Shown here one piece after another: positions 48,727 to 57,826 of a stretch of DNA of 60,032 nt. The stretch's first letter is position 1, and every line of letters begins with the position of its first letter. The translations under genes and the position numbers were made by a program. Location: contig CAJTXF010000011.1 in NCBI GenBank assembly GCA_910580045.1, positions 1 through 60,032 on the forward strand, given 5' to 3'. The notes beneath the pieces are model-generated. The model was not told where the DNA came from, searched no databases, and saw only the letters and a program-made list of their open reading frames with translations. This stretch comes from an uncultured Eubacteriales bacterium. Its GTDB lineage: Bacteria; Bacillota; Clostridia; Oscillospirales; Acutalibacteraceae.

Positions 48727-49782
48727 TTATTCAAAGACCACACAGGTCATGGATTGATTGACAAAACGGTTGTTATAGTGCTCGCCGTATCCCACAAACC
48801 CGGCATGATTCCCCAGAGACGCCATCTCCCGCAGGTACTCGTCCATATACCCCTGCTGAGAGAACAGCTTATAGCGGAACAGGCAGTTGACGGAGAAAAT
48901 AGCTGAGCGGCGGGGGAAGTCCCGGCAAATCTGGGCAATGGTCTCCTTCACAACAGCCCGGTAGTCTCCAAGCTCCAGCAGCATAAGCACATCCGAGTCA
49001 TTCACCTGGCGGAAGCAGGCCAGGGCGCTGCCCTTCACCTCTTTGATGGACACAATACACACATCATCCCCATTCAGCTTGCCGAAGGGGTTCTGGAAAG
49101 TACGGGTAAGTATCTCCTCGTCCGTCACATGGAGGATGTCTTGATACACCTGCTTGGCGGGCTTGCCGTTCAGGGCGCCCAGTATGTAATTGGCCCTGTC
49201 CGTGTGGGAGGCAATGAACTGGTAGTCCCCCATTTGGTGATAGATATTCTCCTTATAGGCCTTTACCCGTCCATTGTGATTGCGTACCAGTCCATAAGCC
49301 ACAGCGTCCTGATAGACCCGCCCATTGGCCGAAACCTTCCCCTGGTCGCCGGTGCCGCCCACAAGGGAGATGTTCTTTTTGCGCAGCGCGGCATTGATGG
49401 TGGTCAGCACACAGGCGTCATTGCCGCTGCAGAAGTCCAGGCAGATTACATCCCGGCCGCTGCCGCCCACCTTCCTCATATCCTCTTCCAGGCGCCGGAT
49501 ATCCCGCACCGGCATGGAAGAAACCTGCTCCAGCACATTGGCCGCTGCACTGACGTCCCCCGTGAACGCGACGACTCCCACACCAGTCTCCGCCACCTTT
49601 GTCTGATAGCTCATGCCAATACAGCCAATGCTGGGCACACCGGGAAAACGCTTTTCCAATTCCTTTACGTGGGCCTCAAACTGCTTTTCATTGGACATCA
49701 GCATAATAAACCGCGGAGAAGAGAGGCCGGAGAGAGCCTGAGAGAGGTCACCCTGCCGGCTCATCCCAAAAAACTGCTTCAT
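48727..49782 (-). CDS. FIST-domain sensor protein
   Basis: A 351-residue protein with FIST N and FIST C parts: FPGVPSIGCIGMSYQT, GVGVVAFTGDVSAAANVLEQ, then KISLVGGTGDQGKV-like ISLVGGTGDQ, and CRDFPRRSAIFSVNCLFRYKLF. FIST proteins are thought to bind small ligands such as amino acids and to feed kinases or chemoreceptors. The gene sits between fapA and an MCP gene. It has no membrane segment and would act in the cytoplasm. Confidence 0.85.
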   Translation of the reverse strand: MKQFFGMSRQGDLSQALSGLSSPRFIMLMSNEKQFEAHVKELEKRFPGVPSIGCIGMSYQTKVAETGVGVVAFTGDVSAAANVLEQVSSMPVRDIRRLEEDMRKVGGSGRDVICLDFCSGNDACVLTTINAALRKKNISLVGGTGDQGKVSANGRVYQDAVAYGLVRNHNGRVKAYKENIYHQMGDYQFIASHTDRANYILGALNGKPAKQVYQDILHVTDEEILTRTFQNPFGKLNGDDVCIVSIKEVKGSALACFRQVNDSDVLMLLELGDYRAVVKETIAQICRDFPRRSAIFSVNCLFRYKLFSQQGYMDEYLREMASLGNHAGFVGYGEHYNNRFVNQSMTCVVFE

Positions 49783-49876
49783 GCTGTGTTTACCCTCCTA
49801 TTTCCAGAATTCTTCCATAAATTATACAGAAAAAAGCGCAGGCTGTCAATCTCGGTAAAATACCAGGAAGGTTCTT

Positions 49877-51625
49877 TTACATAATCATCAGCTCTTGGTT
49901 TACAACTGTGGCCACACACTGCCTGGTGTCATGCCGCAGGCGCACCACCTGCTCTTCAAAGCGGATTTCCGTTCCAGCATAGGCCATGCCGCATTCCAGC
50001 CGCCCGGCATCCAAAGCATAAGGGTCGTCAGGAACCGCCCCCTCCTCTTCCAGGTGGCTCTGCTTCAGCTTGGCTACAGAGAGCTTCGCCTGGGCTTTCT
50101 GAATCAGGCTGGTGCGCGCCCGGCTCTCGGGCTGGGTGTCCAGCCGCTCCAGCTCCTCATTCAGCATCCGGATTTCCCGGGCCAGCTGCTCCCGCTCAAA
50201 ACTGGCACAGGGCTTGCCGCCCAGGGTGACCAGGTTGCGGCACTCAGAGGGGGCGCCGATTATATTGGCAGCCAACCGCTTGGCTGCCCAGATGCGGCCC
50301 CCCATTACGGTCCCCCGGCCGGACTTGACCAGCACCTCGCCATCGCAGAAAATATTTCCGTTAATAATGCAGTCTGTCTGCAGGTTTTCCCGCACTTGGA
50401 TGGTGGCGTTCTCAATATATTTGGAGAAAATACTGCGCTGGCCCCGCACCACAGTGTCTCCATCCCCCAAAATGCCTTTGACCACCACCAAATCGCCCCC
50501 GGTCTCTACAGAGCAGCCTGCCTCCAGGGCGCCGTCCACATGGATGTTCCCCATAGCACGCACTGAGAAGCCGCTGAGCACATCGCCGCCAATATTTACA
50601 TCGCCTAAAAACTTGATATCCCCAGTGGAGAAATCCACATCCCCGGCAATATCCAGCACAGGCTTTACCTGAAAACTGCCGCCGCTGTATTCCACATGCC
50701 CGGCAATCGTCGCAACCAATGAGAGGCCGTCCTCGCTGATTTCCGTGTTGCGGCCCTTGGGCAGAGGGGCCGGTTTGCCGCCTTTCGCGGGAATCTCCAC
50801 ATCCAGCACGGTTCGGCCCGGCTCGCCCTCGGTGGGCAGAATCAGGCGGCAAATCTCCTCCCCCTCCTCTACATTGTATATAAGGTTAAGGGCCGTATAG
50901 TCCACCTGGTTATATTCGTCCACCTCCAGAACACGAACAATCTCCCGGGGGAAATGCTCTACAATATTGCCGTTCTTTCCGTCAAAAGCAGGCTTGCCCC
51001 GGGCAATCAGGAACAGGGTGAAATATTTCCTGTCGTCATGGGAGAGCCGGTCCACCAGCTGTTCATCCACGCCAAAGGTTATCCCCTCTGCGTGCATCCG
51101 CCGGTAGAGGTCTTCCCGGGCGATTTCCAACCCGCCGTGGGCAGGGGGCAGTATCAGCACCCAGGCATACAGTTTATCCGCTGAGAGGAAGAAGCAGGGC
51201 TCAGCGTCCAGAGGGGGCGGCGGGGGCTCATCCTCCCCCTCCTCCTGAGACTTCTTTTTGGGCTTTTGCTTCCCCTTGCCGCTGAGCTCTTTCAGCCGCA
51301 GGCCACAGGAGCTGGTCAAAAAGCCCCGGGCCCTGCCCAACTCCCGCAGAACCGCCTTTTCGTCCATCTCCCCATCTTCATCCAGATAGAGCCTGGGCCG
51401 GGGCAGGGGGCCGTACTCCTTGCGCCGGGCGTCATAGAGCTGGTAAATCGGGTGGTTGGAATCCAGCTCCACAGCGGAGGCATCAGAAAAAGCCGCAGCA
51501 GCGCTGGGCGCGGGCGAATGAACCTGCTCCACAGGCTGGGATGGTTGGTCGGTTGGGGTGTCGTCCTGCTGTTTTTTCGGTATGAAGCCGGAAAGGAATG
51601 CCGCCACTTTTTCCCGAATGGACAT
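49877..51625 (-). CDS. FapA family protein (DUF342)
   Basis: A 582-residue protein. A Pro/Ser/Glu-rich N-terminal stretch (about 1-150, with SGKGKQKPKKKSQEEGEDE) precedes the FapA domain: a long beta-helix with repeats such as DVDFSTGDIKFLGDVNIGGDVLSGF and ATIQVRENLQTDCIING, then a coiled coil (EREQLAREIRMLNEELERLD). FapA proteins are found beside polymer export or signalling genes; a molecular role is not fixed. It is first in the operon with FIST and MCP genes. AAGGCGGAGC precedes ATG 51625. Confidence 0.88.
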   Translation of the reverse strand: MSIREKVAAFLSGFIPKKQQDDTPTDQPSQPVEQVHSPAPSAAAAFSDASAVELDSNHPIYQLYDARRKEYGPLPRPRLYLDEDGEMDEKAVLRELGRARGFLTSSCGLRLKELSGKGKQKPKKKSQEEGEDEPPPPPLDAEPCFFLSADKLYAWVLILPPAHGGLEIAREDLYRRMHAEGITFGVDEQLVDRLSHDDRKYFTLFLIARGKPAFDGKNGNIVEHFPREIVRVLEVDEYNQVDYTALNLIYNVEEGEEICRLILPTEGEPGRTVLDVEIPAKGGKPAPLPKGRNTEISEDGLSLVATIAGHVEYSGGSFQVKPVLDIAGDVDFSTGDIKFLGDVNIGGDVLSGFSVRAMGNIHVDGALEAGCSVETGGDLVVVKGILGDGDTVVRGQRSIFSKYIENATIQVRENLQTDCIINGNIFCDGEVLVKSGRGTVMGGRIWAAKRLAANIIGAPSECRNLVTLGGKPCASFEREQLAREIRMLNEELERLDTQPESRARTSLIQKAQAKLSVAKLKQSHLEEEGAVPDDPYALDAGRLECGMAYAGTEIRFEEQVVRLRHDTRQCVATVVNQELMIM

Positions 51626-51713
51626 GATGCTCCGCCTTTCTTTTTGGGATTTGCCCGGCGCCTGCCAACACCGTGACAGGGCTGCCGGACTTCTAAAAAT
51701 AATTTCTTGCAGT

Positions 51714-51743
51714 ATTATACCATAAAGTGTTCGGGGTTGTAAA
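51714..51743 (-). promoter_or_regulatory. promoter of the fapA-FIST-MCP operon
   Basis: TTTACA (51743-51738) and TATAAT (51719-51714), 18 bases apart. Confidence 0.68.
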
Positions 51744-52083
51744 TGGGAAAATGTTCAGAAGTTACAGAATTCAGCCCTGTGTTGTAACCACACAGCCTGC
51801 CGCGGCTGCTCCAAAAGTCTGGTTTGCCATCATGATTCCCGCTCTTATGCCAATATATACTATATGGAAGGCGGGCTTTGTGCATTCAGGGGCTTTGGGC
51901 AAACGCGCCGCGGTTCGCTCCCCTGGACACCAGATTATGAATGCGCCCTAGAGTCTGTTTCTCCGAACACACACAAATCGCGCCCCGGCTGGGACGCGAT
52001 TTATGCTTTCAGGGCAAAAAAACAGTAAAAAGATTTGGGGCAGCGCCTGTACTTTTCAGGCTGATTGGCGCAGAACTGCTTTC
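51744..52083. other. intergenic region with an isolated MITE-like end
   Basis: No gene. TATGAATGCGCCCTA (about 51936-51950) resembles the TATGAACACGCCCTA end of the MITE at 43227-43392. CGCGGC..TTTGCC (from 51799) and GGGCAAA..GCCGCGG (to about 51913) are inverted pieces that could fold. AAATCGCG/CGCGATTT (51978-52000) is a weak terminator after uxaC. Confidence 0.45.
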
Positions 52084-53484
52084 TTACACCCCAAACCCAA
52101 AGTACCGGTTGGTATTGTGGAAGCTCAAATCCGCCACCAGCTTGTTCAGCTGCCGCCAGTCTGCCGGGTACTGGCCGCTCTCCACCCACTCGCCAATCAG
52201 CTCGCAGAGCACCCGGCGGAAGTACTCATGCCGGGGATAGCTGAGGAAGGAGCGGGAGTCAGTGAGCATTCCCACAAACTGGCCCAGCACCCCGCCGGAC
52301 GCCAGCTCAGTCAGCTGGGCCCGCATCCCGGGGCGGCTGTCCCCAAACCACCAGGCACTGCCTAGCTGGAGCCGTCCTGCCCCGCCTCCCTGGAAGCAGC
52401 CTATAATGGAGGCCACCGCGGCGCTGTCGTTGGGGTTCAGGGAGTAGAAAATCATCTTGGGCAGGCCGGAGCCCTCAGCAAACAGGTTCAAAAGCGCTGC
52501 CAAATCATCCACCCCGGTGTCGGTGCGGATGGCGTCTCCGCCCATATCCGGGCCGCTTTGCCGGAACATGGGGCCGTTGATATTCCGCAGGCACCCAAAG
52601 TGAATCTGCATCACCCAGTCCAGCTCAGTATACCGCTTGGCGCAGGCCGCGGTGAGGTAGGTCCGGTAGGCCGCTGCCTGGGCCGAATCCAGGGGCCTGC
52701 CGTCCATAGCGGCCCGGAAGGCGGCGTTGGCCGCGTTTACGTCCGGCTGGGCGAAGACGCAGGCATCCATGCCGTGGTCTGCGCACAGGCAGCCCTGGGC
52801 CGCAAAATAGCCGATACGCTCCACCAGAGCCGCTGCCACGTCCTCCACGCTGCACAGCTCCCAGCCCACTGCCTTACCCAGGGTATCCCGGATATAGGCG
52901 GCAAAGCCGGGCTTTTCCAGGTTGATGGCCCGGTCAGGCCGGAAGGCAGGCAGTACCTTTGTGGTGATGTCCGGGTCAGCGGCAATCTGCTTATGCCAGC
53001 GCAGGCTGTCCGCCGGGTCGTCAGTGGTGCATAGGGCCCGCACCTGGAATTTCTCCAAAAATGTCCGGGCAGAGCAGCCCTGCAGGATTCGGTTGGCCTG
53101 GGTATAGATGCTGTCCGCTGTGTCCGGGCTCAGGATTTCCTGGATGCCAAAGGCCCGGCGGAGCTCCAGGTGGCTCCAATGGTAGATGGGACTGCCAATC
53201 AGCTGGGGCATAGTGGCGGCAAAGGCCTGGAATTTCTCCCTGTCCGGGGCGTCCCCAGTGACACAGGCCTCTGGCATCCCGGCGGCCCGCATCACCCGCC
53301 ACTTATAGTGGTCCCCGCCCAGCCATACCTCTGTGATGCTGCGGAAGGTCTTGTTCTGGGCAATCTCCCTGGCATCCAGATGGCAGTGGTAGTCAATAAT
53401 GGGCATATTCTCCGCTGTCTGATGGTACAGCTCCCGGGCCACGGGCGTTGAGAGCAAAAAGTCCTGATTCATAAACTCTGTCAT
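52084..53484 (-). CDS. uxaC: glucuronate (uronate) isomerase
   Basis: A 466-residue enzyme that turns glucuronate into fructuronate and galacturonate into tagaturonate. It has a TIM-barrel amidohydrolase-like fold: NMPIIDYHCHLDAREIA (metal His-x-His), FLEKFQVRALCTTDDPADSL, YFAAQGCLCADHGMD and the C-terminal MLTDSRSFLSYPRHEYFRR. It follows eda after 23 bases in one operon, so it feeds hexuronate breakdown toward the KDPG aldolase. ATG 53484 has AGGGAAAAGGGGAAT upstream. Reductase, dehydratase and kinase genes of the pathway are not in the window. Confidence 0.96.
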   Translation of the reverse strand: MTEFMNQDFLLSTPVARELYHQTAENMPIIDYHCHLDAREIAQNKTFRSITEVWLGGDHYKWRVMRAAGMPEACVTGDAPDREKFQAFAATMPQLIGSPIYHWSHLELRRAFGIQEILSPDTADSIYTQANRILQGCSARTFLEKFQVRALCTTDDPADSLRWHKQIAADPDITTKVLPAFRPDRAINLEKPGFAAYIRDTLGKAVGWELCSVEDVAAALVERIGYFAAQGCLCADHGMDACVFAQPDVNAANAAFRAAMDGRPLDSAQAAAYRTYLTAACAKRYTELDWVMQIHFGCLRNINGPMFRQSGPDMGGDAIRTDTGVDDLAALLNLFAEGSGLPKMIFYSLNPNDSAAVASIIGCFQGGGAGRLQLGSAWWFGDSRPGMRAQLTELASGGVLGQFVGMLTDSRSFLSYPRHEYFRRVLCELIGEWVESGQYPADWRQLNKLVADLSFHNTNRYFGFGV

Positions 53485-53506
53485 GTAAATTCCCCTTTCC
53501 CTTGGG

Positions 53507-54148
53507 TTATTTTCTCACAGCTTCCACAATCTCCCGGGACTGTCTGCACAGCCGGGTGATTTCTGCCCAGTTCTGCCCGCCAATCAGCTCTGCTGTGACC
53601 ATGTAGCTGCCACCGCAGGCCGCAATCACCGGGCAGCTCAGGTAGTCCCCCAGGTTCTGCAGGCTGATGCCCCCAGTGGGCATGACCTTGAACTGGGGGA
53701 AGGGCCCGGCCAAGGCCTTGATTTTTGCCAGGCCCCCGGACTGTTCTGCCGGGAAGAACTTGAGCACCTCCAGCCTCAGCTTCAGAGCTGCCTGGTACTC
53801 ACTGGCCGTGGTGCACCCTGGATAAACTGGCACGCCCTTCTCCTGGCAGTATTGTACCAAATCCACGTCCAGCCCAGGGGACACAATGAATTGGGCCCCA
53901 GCCTCCAGGGCCAAATCCACCTGATAGGCGCTGACCACAGTTCCGGCGCCCACCAGCATATCCGGCCGGGCCGCCTTCATCCGGCGGATTGCCTCCTCAG
54001 CCCCAGCGGCCCGGAAAGTCACCTCCGCCGCAGGAACCCCCCCCGCGCACAGGGCCTCGGCCAAAGGCCGGGCGTCCCGCTCTGGGTTTTCCAGCTTGAT
54101 AACCGGCACCACGCCGGTCTCCATGATTTGTTTGTCAACCTGATTCAT
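53507..54148 (-). CDS. eda: KDPG/KHG aldolase
   Basis: A 213-residue class I aldolase: VVPVIKLENPERDARPLAEA, GVPAAEVTFRAAGAEEAI, MLVGAGTVVSAYQ, then the Schiff-base lysine in LEVLKFFPAEQSGG and FKVMPTGGIS. It splits 2-keto-3-deoxy-6-phosphogluconate into pyruvate and glyceraldehyde 3-phosphate in hexuronate and Entner-Doudoroff use. AAGGAGGAGCGGAA precedes the ATG. It is first in the eda-uxaC operon, with a clear promoter at 54184-54212. Confidence 0.96.
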   Translation of the reverse strand: MNQVDKQIMETGVVPVIKLENPERDARPLAEALCAGGVPAAEVTFRAAGAEEAIRRMKAARPDMLVGAGTVVSAYQVDLALEAGAQFIVSPGLDVDLVQYCQEKGVPVYPGCTTASEYQAALKLRLEVLKFFPAEQSGGLAKIKALAGPFPQFKVMPTGGISLQNLGDYLSCPVIAACGGSYMVTAELIGGQNWAEITRLCRQSREIVEAVRK

Positions 54149-54183
54149 TTCCGCTCCTCCTTACAGGATGTGGGGTTTCTCCC

Positions 54184-54212
54184 ATTATAAACGGACAGGA
54201 GGAAAATAGCAA
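54184..54212 (-). promoter_or_regulatory. promoter of eda-uxaC
   Basis: TTGCTA (54212-54207) and TATAAT (54189-54184), 17 bases apart. Confidence 0.7.
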
Positions 54213-54243
54213 GGGGTTCCAGCCCTATGGGTACAAGCTCCCC

Positions 54244-54279
54244 AAAAAAGGCAGGGCCCGAATCCCTCCGGGTCCTGCC
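54244..54279 (-). terminator. metK terminator
   Basis: GGCAGGACCCG pairs with CGGGCCCTGCC, then TTTTTT at 54249-54244. Confidence 0.88.
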
Positions 54280-54292
54280 GTCTTCCGCGCGC

Positions 54293-55477
54293 TTACTGCA
54301 TATTCTCCACAGCCTCCCGCAGGGCTTCCGTGCGGTTGGTCTGCTCCCAGGTTACGCCCAGGTCCTCCCGGCCCATGTGGCCATAGGCGGCCAGCTGCCG
54401 GTAGATGGGACGGCGCAAATCCAGCTCTTTGATAATGGCAGTGGGCCGCAGGTCAAAAACCTTCTTCACCGCCTCGGCCAGGCATTCGTCGCTGACCGTG
54501 CCGGTGCCGAAGGAGTCCACCATCACGGACACGGGCCGGGCCACGCCGATGGCATAGGCCAATTCCACCTCAGCCTTGCGGGCCAGGCCAGCGGCAACAA
54601 TGTTCTTGGCCGCCCAGCGGGCCGCGTAGGCAGCGGAGCGGTCCACCTTGGTGGGGTCCTTGCCGGAGAAGGCTCCGCCTCCGTGGCGGCCGTAGCCTCC
54701 GTATGTATCCACAATAATCTTCCGGCCAGTCAGGCCGCTGTCGCCCACAGGCCCGCCCACCACGAAGCGTCCGGTGGGGTTTATGTAAATACGGGTCTTG
54801 TTGTCCACCAGCTCAGAGGGGATAACAGGCTTAATCACATATTTGACCATATCCTTTTTCAGCTTTTCCAGCTTCACGTTCTCGTCATGCTGGGTAGAGA
54901 TAACAATGGCGTCAATGCGCTTAACCCTGTCCCCGTCATACTCCACAGTGACCTGGGTCTTGCCGTCAGGCCGCAGGTATTTCAGGGTGCCGTCCTTGCG
55001 CACAGCGGCCAGCTGTTTGGCCAGCTTGTGGGAAAAAGCAATGGCCATAGGCATATACTCCGGGGTCTCATCGCAGGCAAAGCCAAACATCATACCCTGG
55101 TCCCCTGCGCCAATCAGACTGTTCTCGTCAGTCTCCCCGTTCTTGGCCTCCTGGGACTCGTTCACGCCCATAGCAATGTCCGGGGACTGGGCGTCAATGG
55201 AGGTGAGCACGCCGCAGGTATTGCCGTCAAACCCGCAGGCCGGGTCGTCATAGCCAATCTCCTTGACCACCTCCCGGGCCACGCTGGCAATGTCCACATA
55301 GCAGGAGGTGGAAATCTCCCCCATCACGTGGATTACGCCAGTGGTGGCAGTGGTCTCGCAGGCCACATGGGCGTGGGGGTCCTGGCTGATAATCGCGTCC
55401 AGCACCGCGTCAGAAATCTGGTCGCACACCTTGTCAGGATGCCCCTCGGTGACGGATTCAGAAGTAAAAAGTTTCAT
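54293..55477 (-). CDS. metK: S-adenosylmethionine synthetase
   Basis: A 394-residue enzyme that makes SAM from ATP and methionine. Motifs: FTSESVTEGHPDKVCDQISD, the GAGDQGMMFGFACDETP loop, INPTGRFVVGGPVGDSGLTGRKIIVDTYGG with GGGAFSGKDPTKVDRSAAY. The start at 55477 follows AAAGGGGTACACATT; an in-frame codon further up lies in the riboswitch terminator. Expression is governed by the SAM-I riboswitch directly upstream. Confidence 0.97.
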   Translation of the reverse strand: MKLFTSESVTEGHPDKVCDQISDAVLDAIISQDPHAHVACETTATTGVIHVMGEISTSCYVDIASVAREVVKEIGYDDPACGFDGNTCGVLTSIDAQSPDIAMGVNESQEAKNGETDENSLIGAGDQGMMFGFACDETPEYMPMAIAFSHKLAKQLAAVRKDGTLKYLRPDGKTQVTVEYDGDRVKRIDAIVISTQHDENVKLEKLKKDMVKYVIKPVIPSELVDNKTRIYINPTGRFVVGGPVGDSGLTGRKIIVDTYGGYGRHGGGAFSGKDPTKVDRSAAYAARWAAKNIVAAGLARKAEVELAYAIGVARPVSVMVDSFGTGTVSDECLAEAVKKVFDLRPTAIIKELDLRRPIYRQLAAYGHMGREDLGVTWEQTNRTEALREAVENMQ

Positions 55478-55514
55478 AATGTGTACCCCTTTCAGATTTT
55501 TCCAGGATAAATCC

Positions 55515-55679
55515 AAAAAAGAAGGACCGCTCGAAAAACGAGGGGTCCCTATTACGCCTCATCTTTCGGGTGAGTTCCCAGGGGGAACCCAGAATCCGCA
55601 GGAATTAGCACCTTGCAGGTTTTTACGCTACAGGTTGCCGGGCATCACAGGGCCTGTCCCTCCGCCGCTCTTGATAAGG
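55515..55679 (-). ncRNA. SAM-I riboswitch with terminator ahead of metK
   Basis: On the minus strand the S-box hallmarks are CTTATCAAGAG (P1 5' strand, from 55678), GGCGGAGGGACAGGCCC, GATGCCCGGCAACC, AAGGTGCTAATTCC, and GATGAGG (P1 3' strand near 55563-55557). The expression platform follows: AGGGACCCCTCG / CGAGCGGTCCTT with TTTTTT down to 55515. High SAM should stabilise the aptamer and let the terminator form. Confidence 0.95.
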
Positions 55680-55698
55680 ATTTATTCTGTTTTATTCT

Positions 55699-55727
55699 AT
55701 TGTAGCACCTGGCGGGCTGTTTGTCAA
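55699..55727 (-). promoter_or_regulatory. metK promoter
   Basis: TTGACA (55727-55722) and TACAAT (55704-55699), 17 bases apart, start transcription about 15 bases ahead of the aptamer. Confidence 0.8.
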
Positions 55728-55732
55728 CTGTA

Positions 55733-56518
55733 TTATAAAGAAATTGCCGTTAGGCTGTTAAGCTCCTTAATTTTGTATCCCACATCTTCCGGGCAATGGG
55801 CGTCAGAGGAAGTAATGATTTCCACATGATTCTTTTTTAATATTTCAAGCAGTTCTTCCTCCATGCCAAGGGAAGCCGTCTCAGGACAGCGCCTGTAGGC
55901 TCCGCTGTTTTGGTCCGCGTACATATTGCTTTTTGAGAGTTCCTCCGCCAGGCTCCCATAGCAGTCCGACAGGGGATATGACGGCTTATGACCAAATAGT
56001 TTTATGGCATCCGGATGGCCGATGCCATCAAATAAACCGCTCTTTGCTAATGAAACGGAATCCTCAAAATACCTGTGGTAAACCCTATCAACATCAAGCC
56101 CCGCCCAATGCTCCGCTTTATGGTCGAAAGCAAAATCATCCACAAAATGAATGCTTCCCAGCAAAAAATCAAAGCCTTTCCCCTTCGTAAGCTCAGAAAT
56201 GAAGCCTTCAAACTCTTTGAAATAGCATATCTCAAGTCCAAACTTGACTTTTATTGGAAACTCTCTGTTCCTGGCCTGGTGGATAAGCTCCAGATAGTCC
56301 GCCAGTCTATGCTTGCCTGCGCTTCTGCGGAACCAGGCATCTACATATTCGCTGTACCTGCGGACAGAATCATACATGGAGGCAAACTCCTCGAATATGA
56401 AATTATGCTCCAGCAGGCGTATTTCGTCCAGCTCCATTTCCACCGCCTTGCTTACAAATTGATTGAGCCATTCCAGCGTATAGGGCCCGCGTTCAATATG
56501 AATATGACCGTCTACCAT
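55733..56518 (-). CDS. PHP-domain phosphoesterase (HisJ-like)
   Basis: A 261-residue protein with the metal-binding motifs of the polymerase and histidinol phosphatase family: MVDGHIHIERG, LLEHNF, FGLEICYF, LLGSIHFVDD, GHPDAIKLFG, TSSDAHCPEDVG. It probably hydrolyses a phosphate monoester; histidinol phosphate is one candidate but no his genes are near. It lies 41 bases after a GNAT gene on the same strand and may share that transcript. Confidence 0.85.
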   Translation of the reverse strand: MVDGHIHIERGPYTLEWLNQFVSKAVEMELDEIRLLEHNFIFEEFASMYDSVRRYSEYVDAWFRRSAGKHRLADYLELIHQARNREFPIKVKFGLEICYFKEFEGFISELTKGKGFDFLLGSIHFVDDFAFDHKAEHWAGLDVDRVYHRYFEDSVSLAKSGLFDGIGHPDAIKLFGHKPSYPLSDCYGSLAEELSKSNMYADQNSGAYRRCPETASLGMEEELLEILKKNHVEIITSSDAHCPEDVGYKIKELNSLTAISL

Positions 56519-56559
56519 TTTTGGCCTCCTGTGTAAAAACGGAAATAACCTATCTCACC

Positions 56560-57000
56560 TCAGATTCTTTTACTGAACCTGAAGGCGTTTTTCCGGTAGC
56601 CCAGATGCTCATAAAATGTGTGGGCCTCTGTCCGCTGAAAGCCTGAGCCAAGCTCGACCACCGAAATGCTCCGCTCGCCCGCCAGCTTCTCAACGCGCTC
56701 CATCAGCATTCTTCCTATCCCCCGGTGCCGGAACTGAGGCAAAACACCCAGTCCGTTTACTTTTATAAATCCATTTGGCAGGTTTATTGCCAAAGACTCC
56801 ACAGTCGCAGCAAGGCCAACCACCGCGCCGTCTACGTCAGCCACAAATACGCGGTAGCGGCTGTCGGCTTTCATCTTCTCGCAGGTGCTGACAACAGATT
56901 CATCCGCCAGCGGCAAAGGCCCGAACACCTCCCGCCAGACCGCCGCCACGGACATATAGTCACGGCTCTCCATATCCCTTATATGAATATTCCTGTCCAT
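56560..57000 (-). CDS. GNAT-family N-acetyltransferase
   Basis: A 146-residue acetyltransferase: IRDMESRDYMSVAAVWREVF, VFVADVDGAVVGLAATV, and the acetyl-CoA loop VLPQFRHRGIGRMLMERVE, ending YEHLGYRKNAFRF. ATG 57000 follows GGAGGGGACAGGG; an in-frame start five codons upstream is less likely. The acceptor is unknown. It is 30 bases after the IMPase gene. Confidence 0.88.
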   Translation of the reverse strand: MDRNIHIRDMESRDYMSVAAVWREVFGPLPLADESVVSTCEKMKADSRYRVFVADVDGAVVGLAATVESLAINLPNGFIKVNGLGVLPQFRHRGIGRMLMERVEKLAGERSISVVELGSGFQRTEAHTFYEHLGYRKNAFRFSKRI

Positions 57001-57030
57001 CCCTGTCCCCTCCATTCAATGCAGATGAGC

Positions 57031-57825
57031 CTATTCCTTGGCCTCGGGCAAATGCTTCTCCACCACTCTACTCAGCCAGTCAAACACTCCCGGGTTCCCT
57101 GCCACCACCGGCATCCCCCTGTCATAGCACAGGGCCGCGCCGCCTGTGGTACAGGTCAAGGCCCCGGCCTCCCGGAGTATCACCGAGGCCGCGCAATAGT
57201 CCCAGGGGGACAGGTACATCTCGAAAAAGCCGTCACAGCGGCCCGCCGCCACACTGCACAAATCAATGGCCGCTGAGCCGGAACGGCGCAAATCCCCGCA
57301 GCGGAGGAACATCTCCCGGGCAGCGGCAAAGGTGGCGTCAGCCCAGCGGCGGTTATAGAGGGCTGTGCCGAACACGATAAGGGCGCTGTCCAGAGGTGTC
57401 TCCGCCGCGTGGATAGGCTGGCCGTTCAGGAAGGCCCCCTGTCGCTGCACGGCAGAGAAAAGCTCGTCTGCCCATACGTCATACACCAGGCCCAGCACGC
57501 CCACCCCATCCTGTACCAGTCCCACGGAGATGGCACAGGGCCGGTAGCCCCGCATAAAGTTGGTGGTGCCGTCAATGGGGTCAATCATCCAGTTGAAGCC
57601 TGGATACAGTTGGTTGCCCTGCTGCTCCTCGGCAAAAAAGTGGGCCTCGGGCAGCAGGGGGGCCAGCCGCTCCATCAAAAATTTTTGAGAGGCCAAGTCC
57701 GCCTCAGTGACAAAATTGGCGTGACCCTCTTTTGTGTAGACTTGGGGGTGCTTGAGGCCCCGCACCAGGGCCCCGGCCTGCTTCACAATCTCTGCGGCCT
57801 GCTGGGCCAAGTTCTGTAAATCCAT
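57031..57825 (-). CDS. inositol monophosphatase family protein
   Basis: A 264-residue phosphatase: FFAEEQQGN (metal Glu), WMIDPIDGTTNFMRGYRPC (signature), SPWDYCAASVILREAG (last metal Asp). It cleaves inositol phosphate or a related sugar or nucleotide phosphate such as PAP. ATG 57825 follows GGAAGGAGAAAAATAAC and sits at the end of the upstream GNAT gene, so the two are coupled. Confidence 0.92.
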   Translation of the reverse strand: MDLQNLAQQAAEIVKQAGALVRGLKHPQVYTKEGHANFVTEADLASQKFLMERLAPLLPEAHFFAEEQQGNQLYPGFNWMIDPIDGTTNFMRGYRPCAISVGLVQDGVGVLGLVYDVWADELFSAVQRQGAFLNGQPIHAAETPLDSALIVFGTALYNRRWADATFAAAREMFLRCGDLRRSGSAAIDLCSVAAGRCDGFFEMYLSPWDYCAASVILREAGALTCTTGGAALCYDRGMPVVAGNPGVFDWLSRVVEKHLPEAKE

Positions 57826-57826
57826 G

